From DATKCA01 sp035544675 (GTDB taxonomy: Bacteria > Acidobacteriota > Thermoanaerobaculia > Gp7-AA8), in the NCBI GenBank assembly GCA_035544675.1, contig DATKCA010000051.1:1-41409 (forward strand): a stretch of DNA of 41,409 nt, written 5' to 3'. A model generated the notes under the pieces. That model saw only the letters and a list, made by a program, of their open reading frames with translations. It made no database searches and was not told where the DNA came from. The first letter of the stretch is position 1. Every line of letters starts with the position of its first letter. Below, piece by piece: positions 30,850 through 38,744 of this stretch. The position numbers and the translations under genes are program-made.

Positions 30850-31897
30850 ACTTCAGCGCTTTTTCTACGTAGGCGACGAGATCTCTGCCGCCATCGCCGG
30901 CGTCGACGAACGCGCCGTTGACCATATACGTCGGCGTCGAGCGAATCTCGTTCGAGAAGGCCGTGCCGACGCCGCTGAGGATGCTGCCGCGGATCTGCTC
31001 CGAGACCACGTCGGCGTCGTAGCGCTGCATGTCGAGGTCGTTGTCCGATGCGAAGCCGCGCGCGAAGTCGTCGATCGTGAAGACCGACAACTTGTCCTGA
31101 TTCGAGTAGATCTGGTTCTTGTACTCCCAGAACAGGTCGGGCTTCTGGCGGTGAATGGCCCGGCCGGCCACCGACGCGGGGAACGCCCACGGATGACCGC
31201 CGAGGGGAAGGTCGTAGCGGATGTACTGGACGCGATCGCCGTGCTTCTCGAGGATCGGGTCGACGAAACCAGCCGCGAACTTGCACGACGGGCACTGGAA
31301 GTCGGAGAACTCGACGATGGTGACCGCCGGCTTCTCGGCGCCGAGGCGGGGGGAGCTCGAGAGGTAGGACTCGAACACCTTCATGCGCGCGGCGCCCGCG
31401 TCGGCATTGGCGCGCCGGAAGTGCCCGAGGAAGAAGATCGTGCCGTCGGGATCGACTTCACCTTCCATCGGCACCTTTCCGCGCTCCGTCGTCTCGATCA
31501 GCGTCACCCGATAGAGCCCCTCGGGCGTTTTCTGGCGGTCGATGACCGGAGTGAAGTTGCTCTTGAGCCGCGTCCACGTGAAGTTGGTCAGCTTCTCCTC
31601 GAGCGTGGCACCTCCGGCGTCGAGAAACCAGGGGCTGCCGAGGTAGAAGCCGCCGGCGCGGGATGTGATCGCGAGGTACTGGCCTGCACAGGCGTGGCGC
31701 GGGCTCTCGCTCCGGACGACGAGGGCGGTGAGGCCGTCCGGGAGCTTGCGGCCGAGAGGCTCGGCGCTGAGCTTGAGGTCGGCGCAGACGGGGAGGGACT
31801 GGCGGACGAGCTGCTCAGTCTTCGCGTCGAGCGGGTCGGCGGAGAGGGTGGAGGAAGCGGCCAGAAAGGCCGCGCACAGGATCGCAATTCGTTTCAC
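30848..31897 (-). CDS. Periplasmic DsbA-like thioredoxin-fold protein
   Basis: A 349-residue exported protein (GTG start, signal KRIAILCAAFLAASSTLSA). Residues 21-180 form an N-terminal domain without a name I can give. Residues about 185-349 are a DsbA/DsbG-like thioredoxin domain with active site CPSC at 202-205 (FSDFQCPSCKFAAGF) and the cis-Pro loop STPTYMVNG. It probably oxidises or isomerises disulfides of secreted proteins. TTAGTG lies 7 nt before the GTG and may be the -10 box. Confidence 0.85.
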   Translation of the reverse strand: MKRIAILCAAFLAASSTLSADPLDAKTEQLVRQSLPVCADLKLSAEPLGRKLPDGLTALVVRSESPRHACAGQYLAITSRAGGFYLGSPWFLDAGGATLEEKLTNFTWTRLKSNFTPVIDRQKTPEGLYRVTLIETTERGKVPMEGEVDPDGTIFFLGHFRRANADAGAARMKVFESYLSSSPRLGAEKPAVTIVEFSDFQCPSCKFAAGFVDPILEKHGDRVQYIRYDLPLGGHPWAFPASVAGRAIHRQKPDLFWEYKNQIYSNQDKLSVFTIDDFARGFASDNDLDMQRYDADVVSEQIRGSILSGVGTAFSNEIRSTPTYMVNGAFVDAGDGGRDLVAYVEKALK

Positions 31898-31946
31898 GCC
31901 AGGCACTAACGACGGGAAACGGCCGGGTTGTTCCCCCAGGCCGAAA

Positions 31947-31990
31947 GGAGGCGCCCTGGGGGGCGCGGGTGAGGACACCCGCGCTCCATG
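31947..31990. repeat. Partial GGAGCGCC element between the DsbA-like and CBS genes
   Basis: The right hairpin GCGCGGGTG-AGGA-CACCCGCGC followed by TCCATG is complete. The left part (AGGAGGCGCCC...GGGGCGC) is diverged or shortened. The loop AGGA is the same as in the E2 copy, although the stem differs. Confidence 0.65.
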
Positions 31991-31999
31991 GGCATGAGG

Positions 32000-32464
32000 T
32001 TACCTGTTGGGAGGAGCCTCGCTGATGCTCTCGACGGTCTTCCCGACCTTGTCATCGCGGCTTGTCTTCGCGGCGACATCGCCGATGGAAACGATCCCGA
32101 CGAGCTCGTTGTTCGTGTTGACCACGGGCAAGCGGCGGATCTCGGCGCTGCCCATGAGGCTCAGCACTTCGTCCACCGTCGAGTCTTCCTTGACGCTCTT
32201 GACGTTCTTGGTCATCACTTCGCTCACGCGGACGTCACCGATGTTCTTGCCCTCGGCGATGGCGCGGATGACGATGTCGCGGTCGGTGATCAAACCGACG
32301 ATCTTCTTCCCGTCGACGACCGGCACGACACCCGTGTCCTTGTCGCGCATGATGCGAGCGGCCTGAAGCAGGGTGTCCTTATCGGTAACACACTCGGGAT
32401 TGGGGGTCATCACCTCCCGAATGTGCTGCGAACCGCGGCCGCTTCTCTCGTTCTGTTGAGCCAT
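32000..32464 (-). CDS. Two-CBS-domain protein
   Basis: A 154-residue protein made of two CBS motifs (about 14-72, IREVMTPNPECVTDKDTLLQ, and 80-140, SEVMTKNVKSVKEDSTVDEV). Each ends in the typical GLITDRDIV or GIVSIGDVA strand-helix. Such stand-alone pairs bind adenine nucleotides and signal energy state. The ribosome-binding site is AAGGAGGG. The partner protein is unknown. Confidence 0.9.
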   Translation of the reverse strand: MAQQNERSGRGSQHIREVMTPNPECVTDKDTLLQAARIMRDKDTGVVPVVDGKKIVGLITDRDIVIRAIAEGKNIGDVRVSEVMTKNVKSVKEDSTVDEVLSLMGSAEIRRLPVVNTNNELVGIVSIGDVAAKTSRDDKVGKTVESISEAPPNR

Positions 32465-32538
32465 TGAGCCCTCCTTGTTTTCACTGTTGTGGAGAGCAAG
32501 TTCCGGGCCTCGGGGCGTTCGGGCCTCGGGAGATCAAT

Positions 32539-33510
32539 TCAATTTGCGATGAGCGCGCGGAACTTCGCTTCGTCCCGCAACGCGGCCAGGTCCGAGTCCG
32601 CGGCGGCCTGCTTCTTCAGCTTCGGATTCAGCTTCAGCGCTCTTTCCAGCGCTTCCAGCGCCTCAGCCCGGTGGCCGGCGGCGAGGCGGATCACGGCGAG
32701 GTCGTAGACGAGCTCGGGCAGGTCGGGCTGCAGCTTCACGGCGCGCTCCTGCGCCACGAGAGCCTCGGCGAAACGCTTCTCGGTGAACGCGGTCCACCCT
32801 TCGTTCCACGCGTAGTTCATCTCGCCGTACTTCAGCAGGCGGCCGAGCTCATCGAACGGCTCGGGGTGATCGTCGACGCGGATGTCGATGGCGCGGTCGT
32901 TCCCGCCGTTGTATCCGGCGCGCTCCTTCACCACGAGCATCGCCGCGGACTGCTTTCCGCGGGAGTCGCCGCCGGCGTTCTCGCCGGCGAGCATGGCCGC
33001 GTACATCCGCTGTGCGAGCGAGCCTTTCGTGTCGAGAAACGCGCGCTCCATCGACGTCACGACCGCCTCGCCGGCCAGGATGTTTCCCTGGATCGCGTAG
33101 TTCGGCCCCTTCCGGCCGCCCGCCCACGCATTCGCGCCTTCTCCGGTGTACGTTGCCGAGCTGCCATCGGCGGCGACGATGCCGAACTGGCGCTGCTTGG
33201 CCGACGGATCGTCGCGAACGAGGATGCGCACGATCTCCTCCGGCGTCGCGCCGCGCTGCAGGAGCTCGAGGGCCCGCGGGCCGAATGTGATGTTGGCGTT
33301 GGCCTGCGTGGCGACGGCGCCGACGTTCGCGGTGGCAAACGGGACGACGGCGCCGACGGCAAAGAAGCGGGAGGCCACGGCGACGCCGAGCTCGCCCGAG
33401 GCCGGGTCACGGGCCACGATCGAGAACGTCGCGATCGTGTGATCCTGAGCCGCGGAGACGGCGAACGATCCTCCAGACCCGAGGAGCACCGCCAGCGCGA
33501 GTGTCTTCAT
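32539..33510 (-). CDS. Secreted DUF1028 protein with TPR-like C-terminus
   Basis: A 323-residue protein with a signal peptide (MKTLALAVLLGSGGSFAVSA). The mature N-terminal part is DUF1028, an Ntn-hydrolase-like fold (HTIATFSIVARDPASGELGV, then FGIVAADGSSATYTGEGANAWAG and YAIQGNILAG). The last about 90 residues form TPR-like helices (AVIRLAAGHRAEALEALERA). Activity is unknown. Its ATG overlaps the stop of the upstream beta-barrel gene by one base (TGATG). Confidence 0.88.
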   Translation of the reverse strand: MKTLALAVLLGSGGSFAVSAAQDHTIATFSIVARDPASGELGVAVASRFFAVGAVVPFATANVGAVATQANANITFGPRALELLQRGATPEEIVRILVRDDPSAKQRQFGIVAADGSSATYTGEGANAWAGGRKGPNYAIQGNILAGEAVVTSMERAFLDTKGSLAQRMYAAMLAGENAGGDSRGKQSAAMLVVKERAGYNGGNDRAIDIRVDDHPEPFDELGRLLKYGEMNYAWNEGWTAFTEKRFAEALVAQERAVKLQPDLPELVYDLAVIRLAAGHRAEALEALERALKLNPKLKKQAAADSDLAALRDEAKFRALIAN

Positions 33511-34094
33511 CAGAAGCCGATACGCAGCCCGCCGGACAGCGTGAAGTAGTTCGGGTTGAAGTCGTGCTTGGTCCAGTGATACGCGGCTTCGAGAATGACG
33601 GCGTAGCGCCGGGTCATGGGGAAGTCGCCCGTGATGCCCGCGGTGAACCCGTAGTCGGTCGCGGAGATGCTGCCGTCATCCGCCTCGTGCCGGTAGGCGC
33701 CGACACCGCCGAAGATGCCGGTGGACCCGAAGATCTCCGAGAAGCGGTACTCGATGATGCCCGCGACGTGCTGCACCTCGCCGTCGACGTCGCGGCGGAC
33801 CTCGACGATGTTGGGTCCCTGGATCTCCTCGGACAGGAAGCCGATCGGGCTCTCGATGCGGCCGACTTTGATCTTGAACATCGTGCCGGGGTCGAGCTCG
33901 AAACCGTAGTAGACGCTCAGCGACTGGTTGGAGAGGCTGAAGCCGTCGTCGGCCCCCTGGGTCCCGGCCGCGATGGGATTGTCGTCGATGACACGCTTGC
34001 TGCCGCCGATGAGAACGCCGAATTCGGTCGACTGCGCGGCCGCGGAGGTCGCGCCGGCGATCAGAATCGCCAGCAGGAATGCGGTTCGTTTCAT
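33510..34094 (-). CDS. Outer-membrane beta-barrel-like protein
   Basis: A 194-residue exported protein (signal MKRTAFLLAILIAGATSAAA). The mature part alternates hydrophobic and polar residues as in small beta barrels, with Gly/aromatic strands (QSLSVYYGFELDPGTMFKIK, VAGIIEYRF, TGIFGGVGAYRHEAD) and a terminal Phe (GGLRIGF) as in outer membrane proteins. TATAGT (34102-34107) lies 7 nt before the ATG. It is co-translated with the DUF1028 gene. Function is unknown. Confidence 0.75.
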   Translation of the reverse strand: MKRTAFLLAILIAGATSAAAQSTEFGVLIGGSKRVIDDNPIAAGTQGADDGFSLSNQSLSVYYGFELDPGTMFKIKVGRIESPIGFLSEEIQGPNIVEVRRDVDGEVQHVAGIIEYRFSEIFGSTGIFGGVGAYRHEADDGSISATDYGFTAGITGDFPMTRRYAVILEAAYHWTKHDFNPNYFTLSGGLRIGF

Positions 34095-34101
34095 GGCCGG
34101 C

Positions 34102-34107
34102 ACTATA
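34102..34107 (-). promoter_or_regulatory. Probable -10 box of the beta-barrel/DUF1028 operon
   Basis: TATAGT on the minus strand, 7 nt before the ATG. The sequence from box to start (TATAGTGCCGGCCATGAAACG) resembles that of the DsbA-like gene (TTAGTGCCTGGCGTGAAACG). Confidence 0.5.
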
Positions 34108-34152
34108 AGCGGATTGGAACTCATGCGGAAGTCTCCTCGGTAGAATGGGGAT

Positions 34153-34971
34153 GTGCGAGTGGCGAGTGCAATGTCGTTCATTGGACGGGAGGCGCTGCGA
34201 ATCGTTCTGCCGTCGTGGTGCGTGGCCTGCCGGCGTCACCTGCCGTGGCGGGATCGCGTGGCCTCGTGCTGTGGCTCGTGCTGGCGGGCGCTGCCCCGGA
34301 TGACCGTGGCGAAGTGCGCGACGTGCGCGTTGCCGTGGAGGGCTTGGAGCGTCGCCGAGTGGAGCGTCGCCGAGTGGAGCGCCGCCGACCCGGCGGCCCC
34401 GCCTCCCACGAACGCCGCCGAGTCGGCGGCGCTCCACGTGGGGCACCAGTGCATTCCTTGCTCGACCGAGCCGCAGCCGCTGGAGTGGTGCGAGTCGTGG
34501 GGGGAGTATCGCGACGGACTGGAGCGTGTGCTGCACGCATTCAAGTTCGAACGGCATGACTTCCTGGACCGGCCGTTGGCCGGCCTGATGCACGAGACGC
34601 TGCTGGCGCGCGGAGACGACGACTTCGACGCGGTCGTCCCGGTGCCGATGCACCGGAAGAAGCAGCGGAAGCGGGGATACAACCAGGCCCATCTGCTGGC
34701 GGAAGCGCTGGGTGAAGCGATGCGCATCCGCGCCGAGAGGAATCTTCTGCTGAAGAGCGTGGAGAAGAAGACGCAGTCCACGCTGGCGCGCCACGAACGC
34801 GCATCGAACGTGCGGGGCACGTTCGCGGTGAAGGGGGACGCGCGTGACCAGTCGCTTCTGCTGGTCGACGACATCTGCACGACGGGCGAGACGCTGCGCG
34901 CTTGCGCGCGAGAGCTACTCGGGGCGGGCGCGGCCCGCGTCTGCGCGGTGACCGTGGCCAAGGCCGTGTAG
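34153..34971 (+). CDS. comF: ComF-family phosphoribosyltransferase with repeat insertion in its zinc finger
   Basis: A 272-residue ComF-type protein, related to DNA uptake in competent bacteria. The N-terminal cysteines (CVAC, CCGSC, CATC, QCIPC) form the zinc finger, and the C-terminal domain has the PRPP loop LLLVDDICTTGETL and the RKKQRKRGYNQA motif. Residues about 65-95, between the third and fourth CxxC pairs, are encoded by a GGAGCGCC repeat with 15-bp tandem units, lengthening the finger loop. TAGAAT (34141-34146) is 6 nt before the GTG; ATG at 34171 is an alternative start. Confidence 0.88.
   Translation: MRVASAMSFIGREALRIVLPSWCVACRRHLPWRDRVASCCGSCWRALPRMTVAKCATCALPWRAWSVAEWSVAEWSAADPAAPPPTNAAESAALHVGHQCIPCSTEPQPLEWCESWGEYRDGLERVLHAFKFERHDFLDRPLAGLMHETLLARGDDDFDAVVPVPMHRKKQRKRGYNQAHLLAEALGEAMRIRAERNLLLKSVEKKTQSTLARHERASNVRGTFAVKGDARDQSLLLVDDICTTGETLRACARELLGAGAARVCAVTVAKAV
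34345..34438. repeat. GGAGCGCC element with 15-bp tandem units inside comF
   Basis: TGGAGCGTCGCCGAG occurs twice in tandem (34345-34374), followed by TGGAGCGCCGCCGAC. The third unit is the left arm of a palindrome closed by GTCGGCGGCGCTCCAC at 34422-34437. The tandem left end suggests growth by slippage. All units are multiples of three bases, so the frame is kept. Confidence 0.85.
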
Positions 34972-34996
34972 AATGCGCGCCGCTCGAGCGGCACGC

Positions 34997-35911
34997 ATGT
35001 TTCGAACGATCTTCATCGCGCTCTCCGAAAGCACAATGCTGCGAGCCGTTGCCGAGCGGTCGAGAATCGGCCGGCGGCTGTCCAGCCGCTTCGTGGCCGG
35101 GATGACCGTCCAGGACGCGCTCGCGGCCACCGCCCGCACCAACGCCGCCGGCATGACCGTGAGCGTCGATAACCTTGGCGAGAACGTCACGAACGTGGAA
35201 GAGGCGAGCCACAGCGCCGCGCTCTATCGCGAGATGCTGGACGAGATCGCGAAGCGGAAGCTGCAGGCCAACGTCAGCCTGAAGCTGACTCACATGGGAC
35301 TGGACGTCGAAGAGGCCGTCTCGCGCAGGATCGTGGCCGGCCTAGTCAGCCATGCCGGTGAGCTCGACAACTTCGTGCGCGTCGACATGGAAGGCTCCTC
35401 GCACACGCAGAAGACGCTGGACATCGTCCGCGAGCTGCACGGCCGGCATCCCGGCCGCGTCGGCGCCGTCATCCAGTCGTACCTCATCCGCAGCGAGGAC
35501 GACGTGCGCCGGCTCTGTGCGGAGGGAATCCGCATCCGCCTCTGCAAGGGCGCGTACAAGGAGCCGGCCGGCATCGCCTTCCAGGCCAAAGAGGACGTCG
35601 ACGCCAGCTTCGTGAGGCTGATGAAGATCATGCTCAGGAGCGGCGTGTACCACGGCATCGCCACGCACGATCCGGCCATGATCGAGGCGACGAAGGCTTT
35701 CGCGCGCGCTGAGAACATCTCGCCAGACTCTTTCGAGTTTCAGATGCTGTACGGCATCCGCCGCGACATGCAGGAGGGGCTGGTGAAGGATGGCTGGCGC
35801 ATGCGCGTGTACATCCCGTTCGGCACCGAGTGGTATCCGTATCTGATGCGGCGGTTGGCGGAGCGGCCCGCCAACGCGATCTTCATTCTGAAGAACGTCT
35901 TCCGACGTTGA
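34997..35911 (+). CDS. putA: Proline dehydrogenase (monofunctional)
   Basis: A 304-residue FAD-dependent enzyme oxidising proline to pyrroline-5-carboxylate. Family motifs include NVSLKLTHMGLD, VDMEGSSHTQKTLD, QSYLIRSEDDV, IRLCKGAYKEP, GIATHDPAMI and FQMLYGIRRDMQEGL, ending VYIPFGTEWYPYLMRRLAERP. An upstream in-frame ATG (34973) overlaps a TAGAAT box, so transcription probably starts near 34981 and the ATG at 34997 (MFRTIFIALSES) is preferred. No P5C dehydrogenase is nearby. Confidence 0.93.
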   Translation: MFRTIFIALSESTMLRAVAERSRIGRRLSSRFVAGMTVQDALAATARTNAAGMTVSVDNLGENVTNVEEASHSAALYREMLDEIAKRKLQANVSLKLTHMGLDVEEAVSRRIVAGLVSHAGELDNFVRVDMEGSSHTQKTLDIVRELHGRHPGRVGAVIQSYLIRSEDDVRRLCAEGIRIRLCKGAYKEPAGIAFQAKEDVDASFVRLMKIMLRSGVYHGIATHDPAMIEATKAFARAENISPDSFEFQMLYGIRRDMQEGLVKDGWRMRVYIPFGTEWYPYLMRRLAERPANAIFILKNVFRR

Positions 35912-35954
35912 CACGGCCCCGCCGTGCGAGCCGAAGTGATCACCGGCCGGCCCC

Positions 35955-36254
35955 TCAGCGCGCTCGGGTGGCGAGGAACTTCCGGATCGTTTCGCGCTCC
36001 TCTTTGTTCTTGATCCGCGTGAACAGCTTCGTTCCGAGCTTGTCGACGGTCTCGGCGCGGTCGAACGGCAGCTTCTCGTGCATCACGCCGCCCGGAAAGT
36101 GACAAGGCTGGCAGCGGCGTTCGAGAATGGGCTGCACGGTGCCGATGAACTCCTCCTGGCGGGTGGCCGGCTCCTGGCCAGGGGTCTGCTCCTGCCGGGT
36201 TGTCTGCGGCTCGCTGAGCAGCGTGATCACGAGCCAGGTGAACAGCTCGAGCAT
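35955..36254 (-). CDS. Small membrane-anchored c-type cytochrome-like protein
   Basis: A 99-residue protein: an N-terminal hydrophobic segment (MLELFTWLVITLL), a Gln/Thr/Glu-rich linker, and a single haem motif CQPCH at 48-52 (ILERRCQPCHFPGGVM). The helix ETIRKFLATR at the end is typical of minimal cytochrome c folds. No obvious distal Met ligand other than the one in GGVMHEK. TACAAT (36260-36265) is 5 nt before the ATG, suggesting its own leaderless transcript. Confidence 0.75.
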   Translation of the reverse strand: MLELFTWLVITLLSEPQTTRQEQTPGQEPATRQEEFIGTVQPILERRCQPCHFPGGVMHEKLPFDRAETVDKLGTKLFTRIKNKEERETIRKFLATRAR

Positions 36255-36307
36255 GGGCAATTGTAAGTCCTCTGGGGAAGGGAAGGAGCAACCGGAGGCG
36301 CCGGGAG

Positions 36308-37138
36308 TCACCAGCGCGTCGGATACGACCCCAGCACCTTCACCATCTCCGCCATCCTGGTCAGGTTGTCGATGGCGTGGGCGATGATCGGCTCGTTGGA
36401 CCTGCCGATGATGTCCAGGTAGAACGCGTACTCCCATGGCCGCCCCTCGATGGGCCGCGACTCGATCTTGGCCAGGTCGATCTCGTGAAGCGCGAACGCG
36501 CCGATGGCGCGAAAGAGAGCGCCCGGCTTGTTGGCCACGCGGAATACGATTGACGTCTTCCAGCGCTGCGCCACCTCCCGCAACGGGAGCCTGGTGGCCG
36601 CCGCGGCGAGCAGCAAAAAGCGCGTGTAGTTGCGCGGATTGTCCTCGACCTCGTCCTCGAGGACATGCGCGCCGTAGAGCCCCGCGGCATCGTGCGAGGC
36701 GATGGCCGCCTCGTCGCCGCGTCCGCGCTCCATCACCATCCGCACCGCGCCGGCCGTGTCGTGCACCGCCGTCGAAACCAGGAGCGGATGGCGCTTGAAC
36801 AGTCGCGTGCACTGCGCCAGCGCGACCGGGTGCGAGAGAACCGTGCGCACGCTCCCCAGGGCCACGCCCGGCGGCGCGATCAGGCTGTGGCTGATCCGCA
36901 GGTGCGTCTCCGCCGCGATCGTCAGGCCGGACTCGAGCATGAGGTCGTAGTTCCGGTGGATCGATCCGGCCAGGCTGTTCTCGATCGGCGCCACGCAGCA
37001 GTCCACATCGGCAGTGGTCACGGCCGCGAAGGTGTCCTCGAACGTATGACACGGCACCGTCTCGATGGCGTCGCCCAGAAGCCGCTGCGCCGCACTCTCG
37101 CTGAACGCCCCGCGCTCACCTTGAAACGCCACTCTCAT
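36308..37138 (-). CDS. pheA: Prephenate dehydratase with ACT domain
   Basis: A 276-residue enzyme converting prephenate to phenylpyruvate in phenylalanine synthesis. The catalytic domain has VAFQGERGAFSESAAQ, VAPIENSLAGSIHRNYDLM, HDTAGAVRMV and DNPRNYTRFLLL. The ACT domain (about 190-270; KPGALFRAIGAFALHEIDL, ESRPIEGRPWEYAFYLD) binds Phe for feedback inhibition. No chorismate mutase domain is fused. The ribosome-binding site is GGAGG. Upstream lie a short Phe-codon leader frame and a strong intrinsic terminator, indicating attenuation. Confidence 0.95.
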   Translation of the reverse strand: MRVAFQGERGAFSESAAQRLLGDAIETVPCHTFEDTFAAVTTADVDCCVAPIENSLAGSIHRNYDLMLESGLTIAAETHLRISHSLIAPPGVALGSVRTVLSHPVALAQCTRLFKRHPLLVSTAVHDTAGAVRMVMERGRGDEAAIASHDAAGLYGAHVLEDEVEDNPRNYTRFLLLAAAATRLPLREVAQRWKTSIVFRVANKPGALFRAIGAFALHEIDLAKIESRPIEGRPWEYAFYLDIIGRSNEPIIAHAIDNLTRMAEMVKVLGSYPTRW

Positions 37139-37151
37139 CGTTCGCCTCCGG

Positions 37152-37189
37152 AAAACAAAAAGGCCCGCTGCCTCAGGGAGGAGCGGGCC
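37152..37189 (-). terminator. Intrinsic terminator (attenuator) in the pheA leader
   Basis: On the minus strand GGCCCGCTCCTC-CCT-GAGGCAGCGGGCC forms a 12-bp stem with one bulged C and a 3-nt loop, followed by TTTTTGTTTT. It sits only 13 nt upstream of the pheA ATG, with the ribosome-binding site between, so it must be read through for pheA expression. Its left arm can pair instead with AGGAGCGGCC at 37229-37238 inside the leader frame. Confidence 0.88.
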
Positions 37190-37213
37190 GGCTGATTCGC
37201 GTTCTTGATGTCT

Positions 37214-37282
37214 CTACACGATGGGCGAGGCCGCTCCTGTACCGTTGGACGTAAATCGAAACGAGCGGAACGAGCTCACCAT
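37214..37282 (-). CDS. pheL: Phe-rich leader peptide of pheA
   Basis: A 22-codon frame starting MVSSFRSFRF and ending TAG. Phe is at codons 5, 8 and 10, each followed by Arg or Thr. The 3' part (codons 15-18) contains the strand AGGAGCGGCC, which can pair with the left arm of the terminator. A ribosome stalled at the Phe codons would leave this strand free to block the terminator. No Shine-Dalgarno is seen; the start lies 10 nt after a GACAAT box, as for other starts in this window. Confidence 0.65.
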   Translation of the reverse strand: MVSSFRSFRFTSNGTGAASPIV

Positions 37283-37292
37283 CGCGGGCGGG

Positions 37293-37322
37293 ATTGTCTC
37301 ACTGCGGAGAGCGGTCCCGCAA
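37293..37322 (-). promoter_or_regulatory. Probable promoter of the pheL-pheA transcript
   Basis: TTGCGG (37317-37322) and GACAAT (37293-37298) are 18 nt apart on the minus strand and overlap the end of the acyltransferase gene. The leader ATG is 10 nt after the -10 box. Confidence 0.5.
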
Positions 37323-38222
37323 CTCCACATCCCATTCCGGCCTGTACTTCCAGCGCTCGTGGATCCAGACCCACTGCTCGGGCGCGCGCCGGACCTGATC
37401 CTCGATGCACCTGGTCATCAGAGCCGTCACCGCGATCGGATCGTCGTCCGGCCTGGTCTCGACGGCGGGGAGGAAGCGCGCGAGCTGCTTCCCGTTCGGC
37501 AGCCGCTCGATGAAGAGAGGCAGCAGTGCCGAGCCCGTTCGAATGGCCAGCCTGACCGGACCGATCACGGTGAGCGCCGGCCGGCCGAAGAAGGGCACCC
37601 TGGCGCTCTCGGCGCGAATGGTCTGGTCGATGAGAAAGGCCAGCAGGCCCGGTTTCTTCAGCGCCGCGATCATCTCGCGCGCCGAGGAGCGCGATCCGCG
37701 GTCGATGCTGTGCACGCCGGAGTAAGCGCGCGCCTCCTTGATGAACTGGTTCAGCTCCGGCTCGTTGCGCTCGCGCTGGATCACCGTCAGCGGCACGTGC
37801 AGCGTGACCACCCTGGCCAGCCACTCCCAGTTGCCGCAATGCCCGGTGATCGCCACCAGCGACCGCCCCTGGCCGACGAGCTCCAGCACCTTGTCCATCC
37901 CCTCCACGATCGTCGTCTCGCGCAGTGTCTCGGCGTTGAGGTTCGGAAGCCACAGCAGCTCGAACACGCACATGCCGAGGTGACGGAACATGGCGCGGAT
38001 GGCGGTGCGGCGCCGGCGCTCGGTCCACTCCGGAAAGGCGATGGCGATGTTCTCGAGGGAGCGGAGGCGGTCGCGGCGGGACACGTACCAGGCCAGCCGT
38101 CCGATGGAGCGGCCGGCGAATCGCGCCACCGAAAGCGGTACGCGACGTCCCACCGCCGCCGAGACGCGCAGCGCGGCGACCAGGACCTTCGTCCTAAATG
38201 CTCTGAGCCTCGGGCTTGCCAC
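37299..38222 (-). CDS. LpxL/HtrB-type lipid A acyltransferase
   Basis: A 307-residue membrane-bound acyltransferase that adds a secondary acyl chain to lipid A or a related lipid. The catalytic motif is ITGHCGNWEWLA (His and Glu), with ENIAIAFPEWTERRRR near the N-terminus and WVWIHERWKYRP at the end, as in the family. The GTG at 38222 is chosen because kdsC ends at 38194, giving a 29-nt overlap; another GTG at 38255 is possible. It follows kdsC, linking KDO and lipid A synthesis. Confidence 0.88.
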   Translation of the reverse strand: MASPRLRAFRTKVLVAALRVSAAVGRRVPLSVARFAGRSIGRLAWYVSRRDRLRSLENIAIAFPEWTERRRRTAIRAMFRHLGMCVFELLWLPNLNAETLRETTIVEGMDKVLELVGQGRSLVAITGHCGNWEWLARVVTLHVPLTVIQRERNEPELNQFIKEARAYSGVHSIDRGSRSSAREMIAALKKPGLLAFLIDQTIRAESARVPFFGRPALTVIGPVRLAIRTGSALLPLFIERLPNGKQLARFLPAVETRPDDDPIAVTALMTRCIEDQVRRAPEQWVWIHERWKYRPEWDVELRDRSPQ

Positions 38223-38730
38223 GAGTGAAATCCTGAACGATCGACTCCCACTCACCGCGCTCGCGCAGCAGCCGCTCCACGATCTCGCGGAGCGCGCCGT
38301 GCCCTCCGCGGCTCGTCAGCTTCCACGTCGCCGCATGGAGCACTTCGGGAGCGGCGTCGCCGGGAGCGGCGGAGATCGCGGCGCGCTTCATCGGCGCGAG
38401 GTCCGGGAGATCGTCTCCCGCGTAGAGGGTCTGAGCAAATGTGAATCCGAGCCTCGCGGCGATGCGCTCGCTCTCCTCGAGCTTGTTCGCCGCTCCCTGA
38501 TGGAGCTCGGCGATGCCCAGCTCGCGCGCGCGCCGCTCCAGCGCGGCCGAGCGGCGGCTGGTCAGGAGCGCGACGACGATCCCGGCACGCTGCGCGAGCT
38601 TCACCGCCAGGCCGTCGCGAACGTTGAACTCCTTGACCTCGCTGCGGTCGCCCGCGTAGATGATCCGTCCGTCCGTCAGGACGCCGTCCACGTCGGAGAT
38701 GATCAGGCGGATGTCTGCGGTGCCCGGCAT
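38194..38730 (-). CDS. kdsC: 3-deoxy-D-manno-octulosonate 8-phosphate phosphatase
   Basis: A 178-residue HAD-family phosphatase making KDO for lipopolysaccharide. The nucleophile motif is ISDVDGVLTDGRI, with RDGLAVKLAQRAGI, LLTSRRS, and YAGDDLPDLAPM as the final acid motif. No extra cap domain, as expected for KdsC. Its 5' region is bounded by two facing arrays of a 7-bp repeat. It overlaps the acyltransferase gene. Confidence 0.93.
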   Translation of the reverse strand: MPGTADIRLIISDVDGVLTDGRIIYAGDRSEVKEFNVRDGLAVKLAQRAGIVVALLTSRRSAALERRARELGIAELHQGAANKLEESERIAARLGFTFAQTLYAGDDLPDLAPMKRAAISAAPGDAAPEVLHAATWKLTSRGGHGALREIVERLLRERGEWESIVQDFTRGKPEAQSI

Positions 38731-38744
38731 TCGTCAGGTCCGAG

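Noticed and set aside
36308..37052. Long minus-strand frame leading into the small cytochrome
   Set aside because: This part is another frame of pheA; only the last 99 residues, from the ATG at 36254, have a plausible protein with a haem motif.
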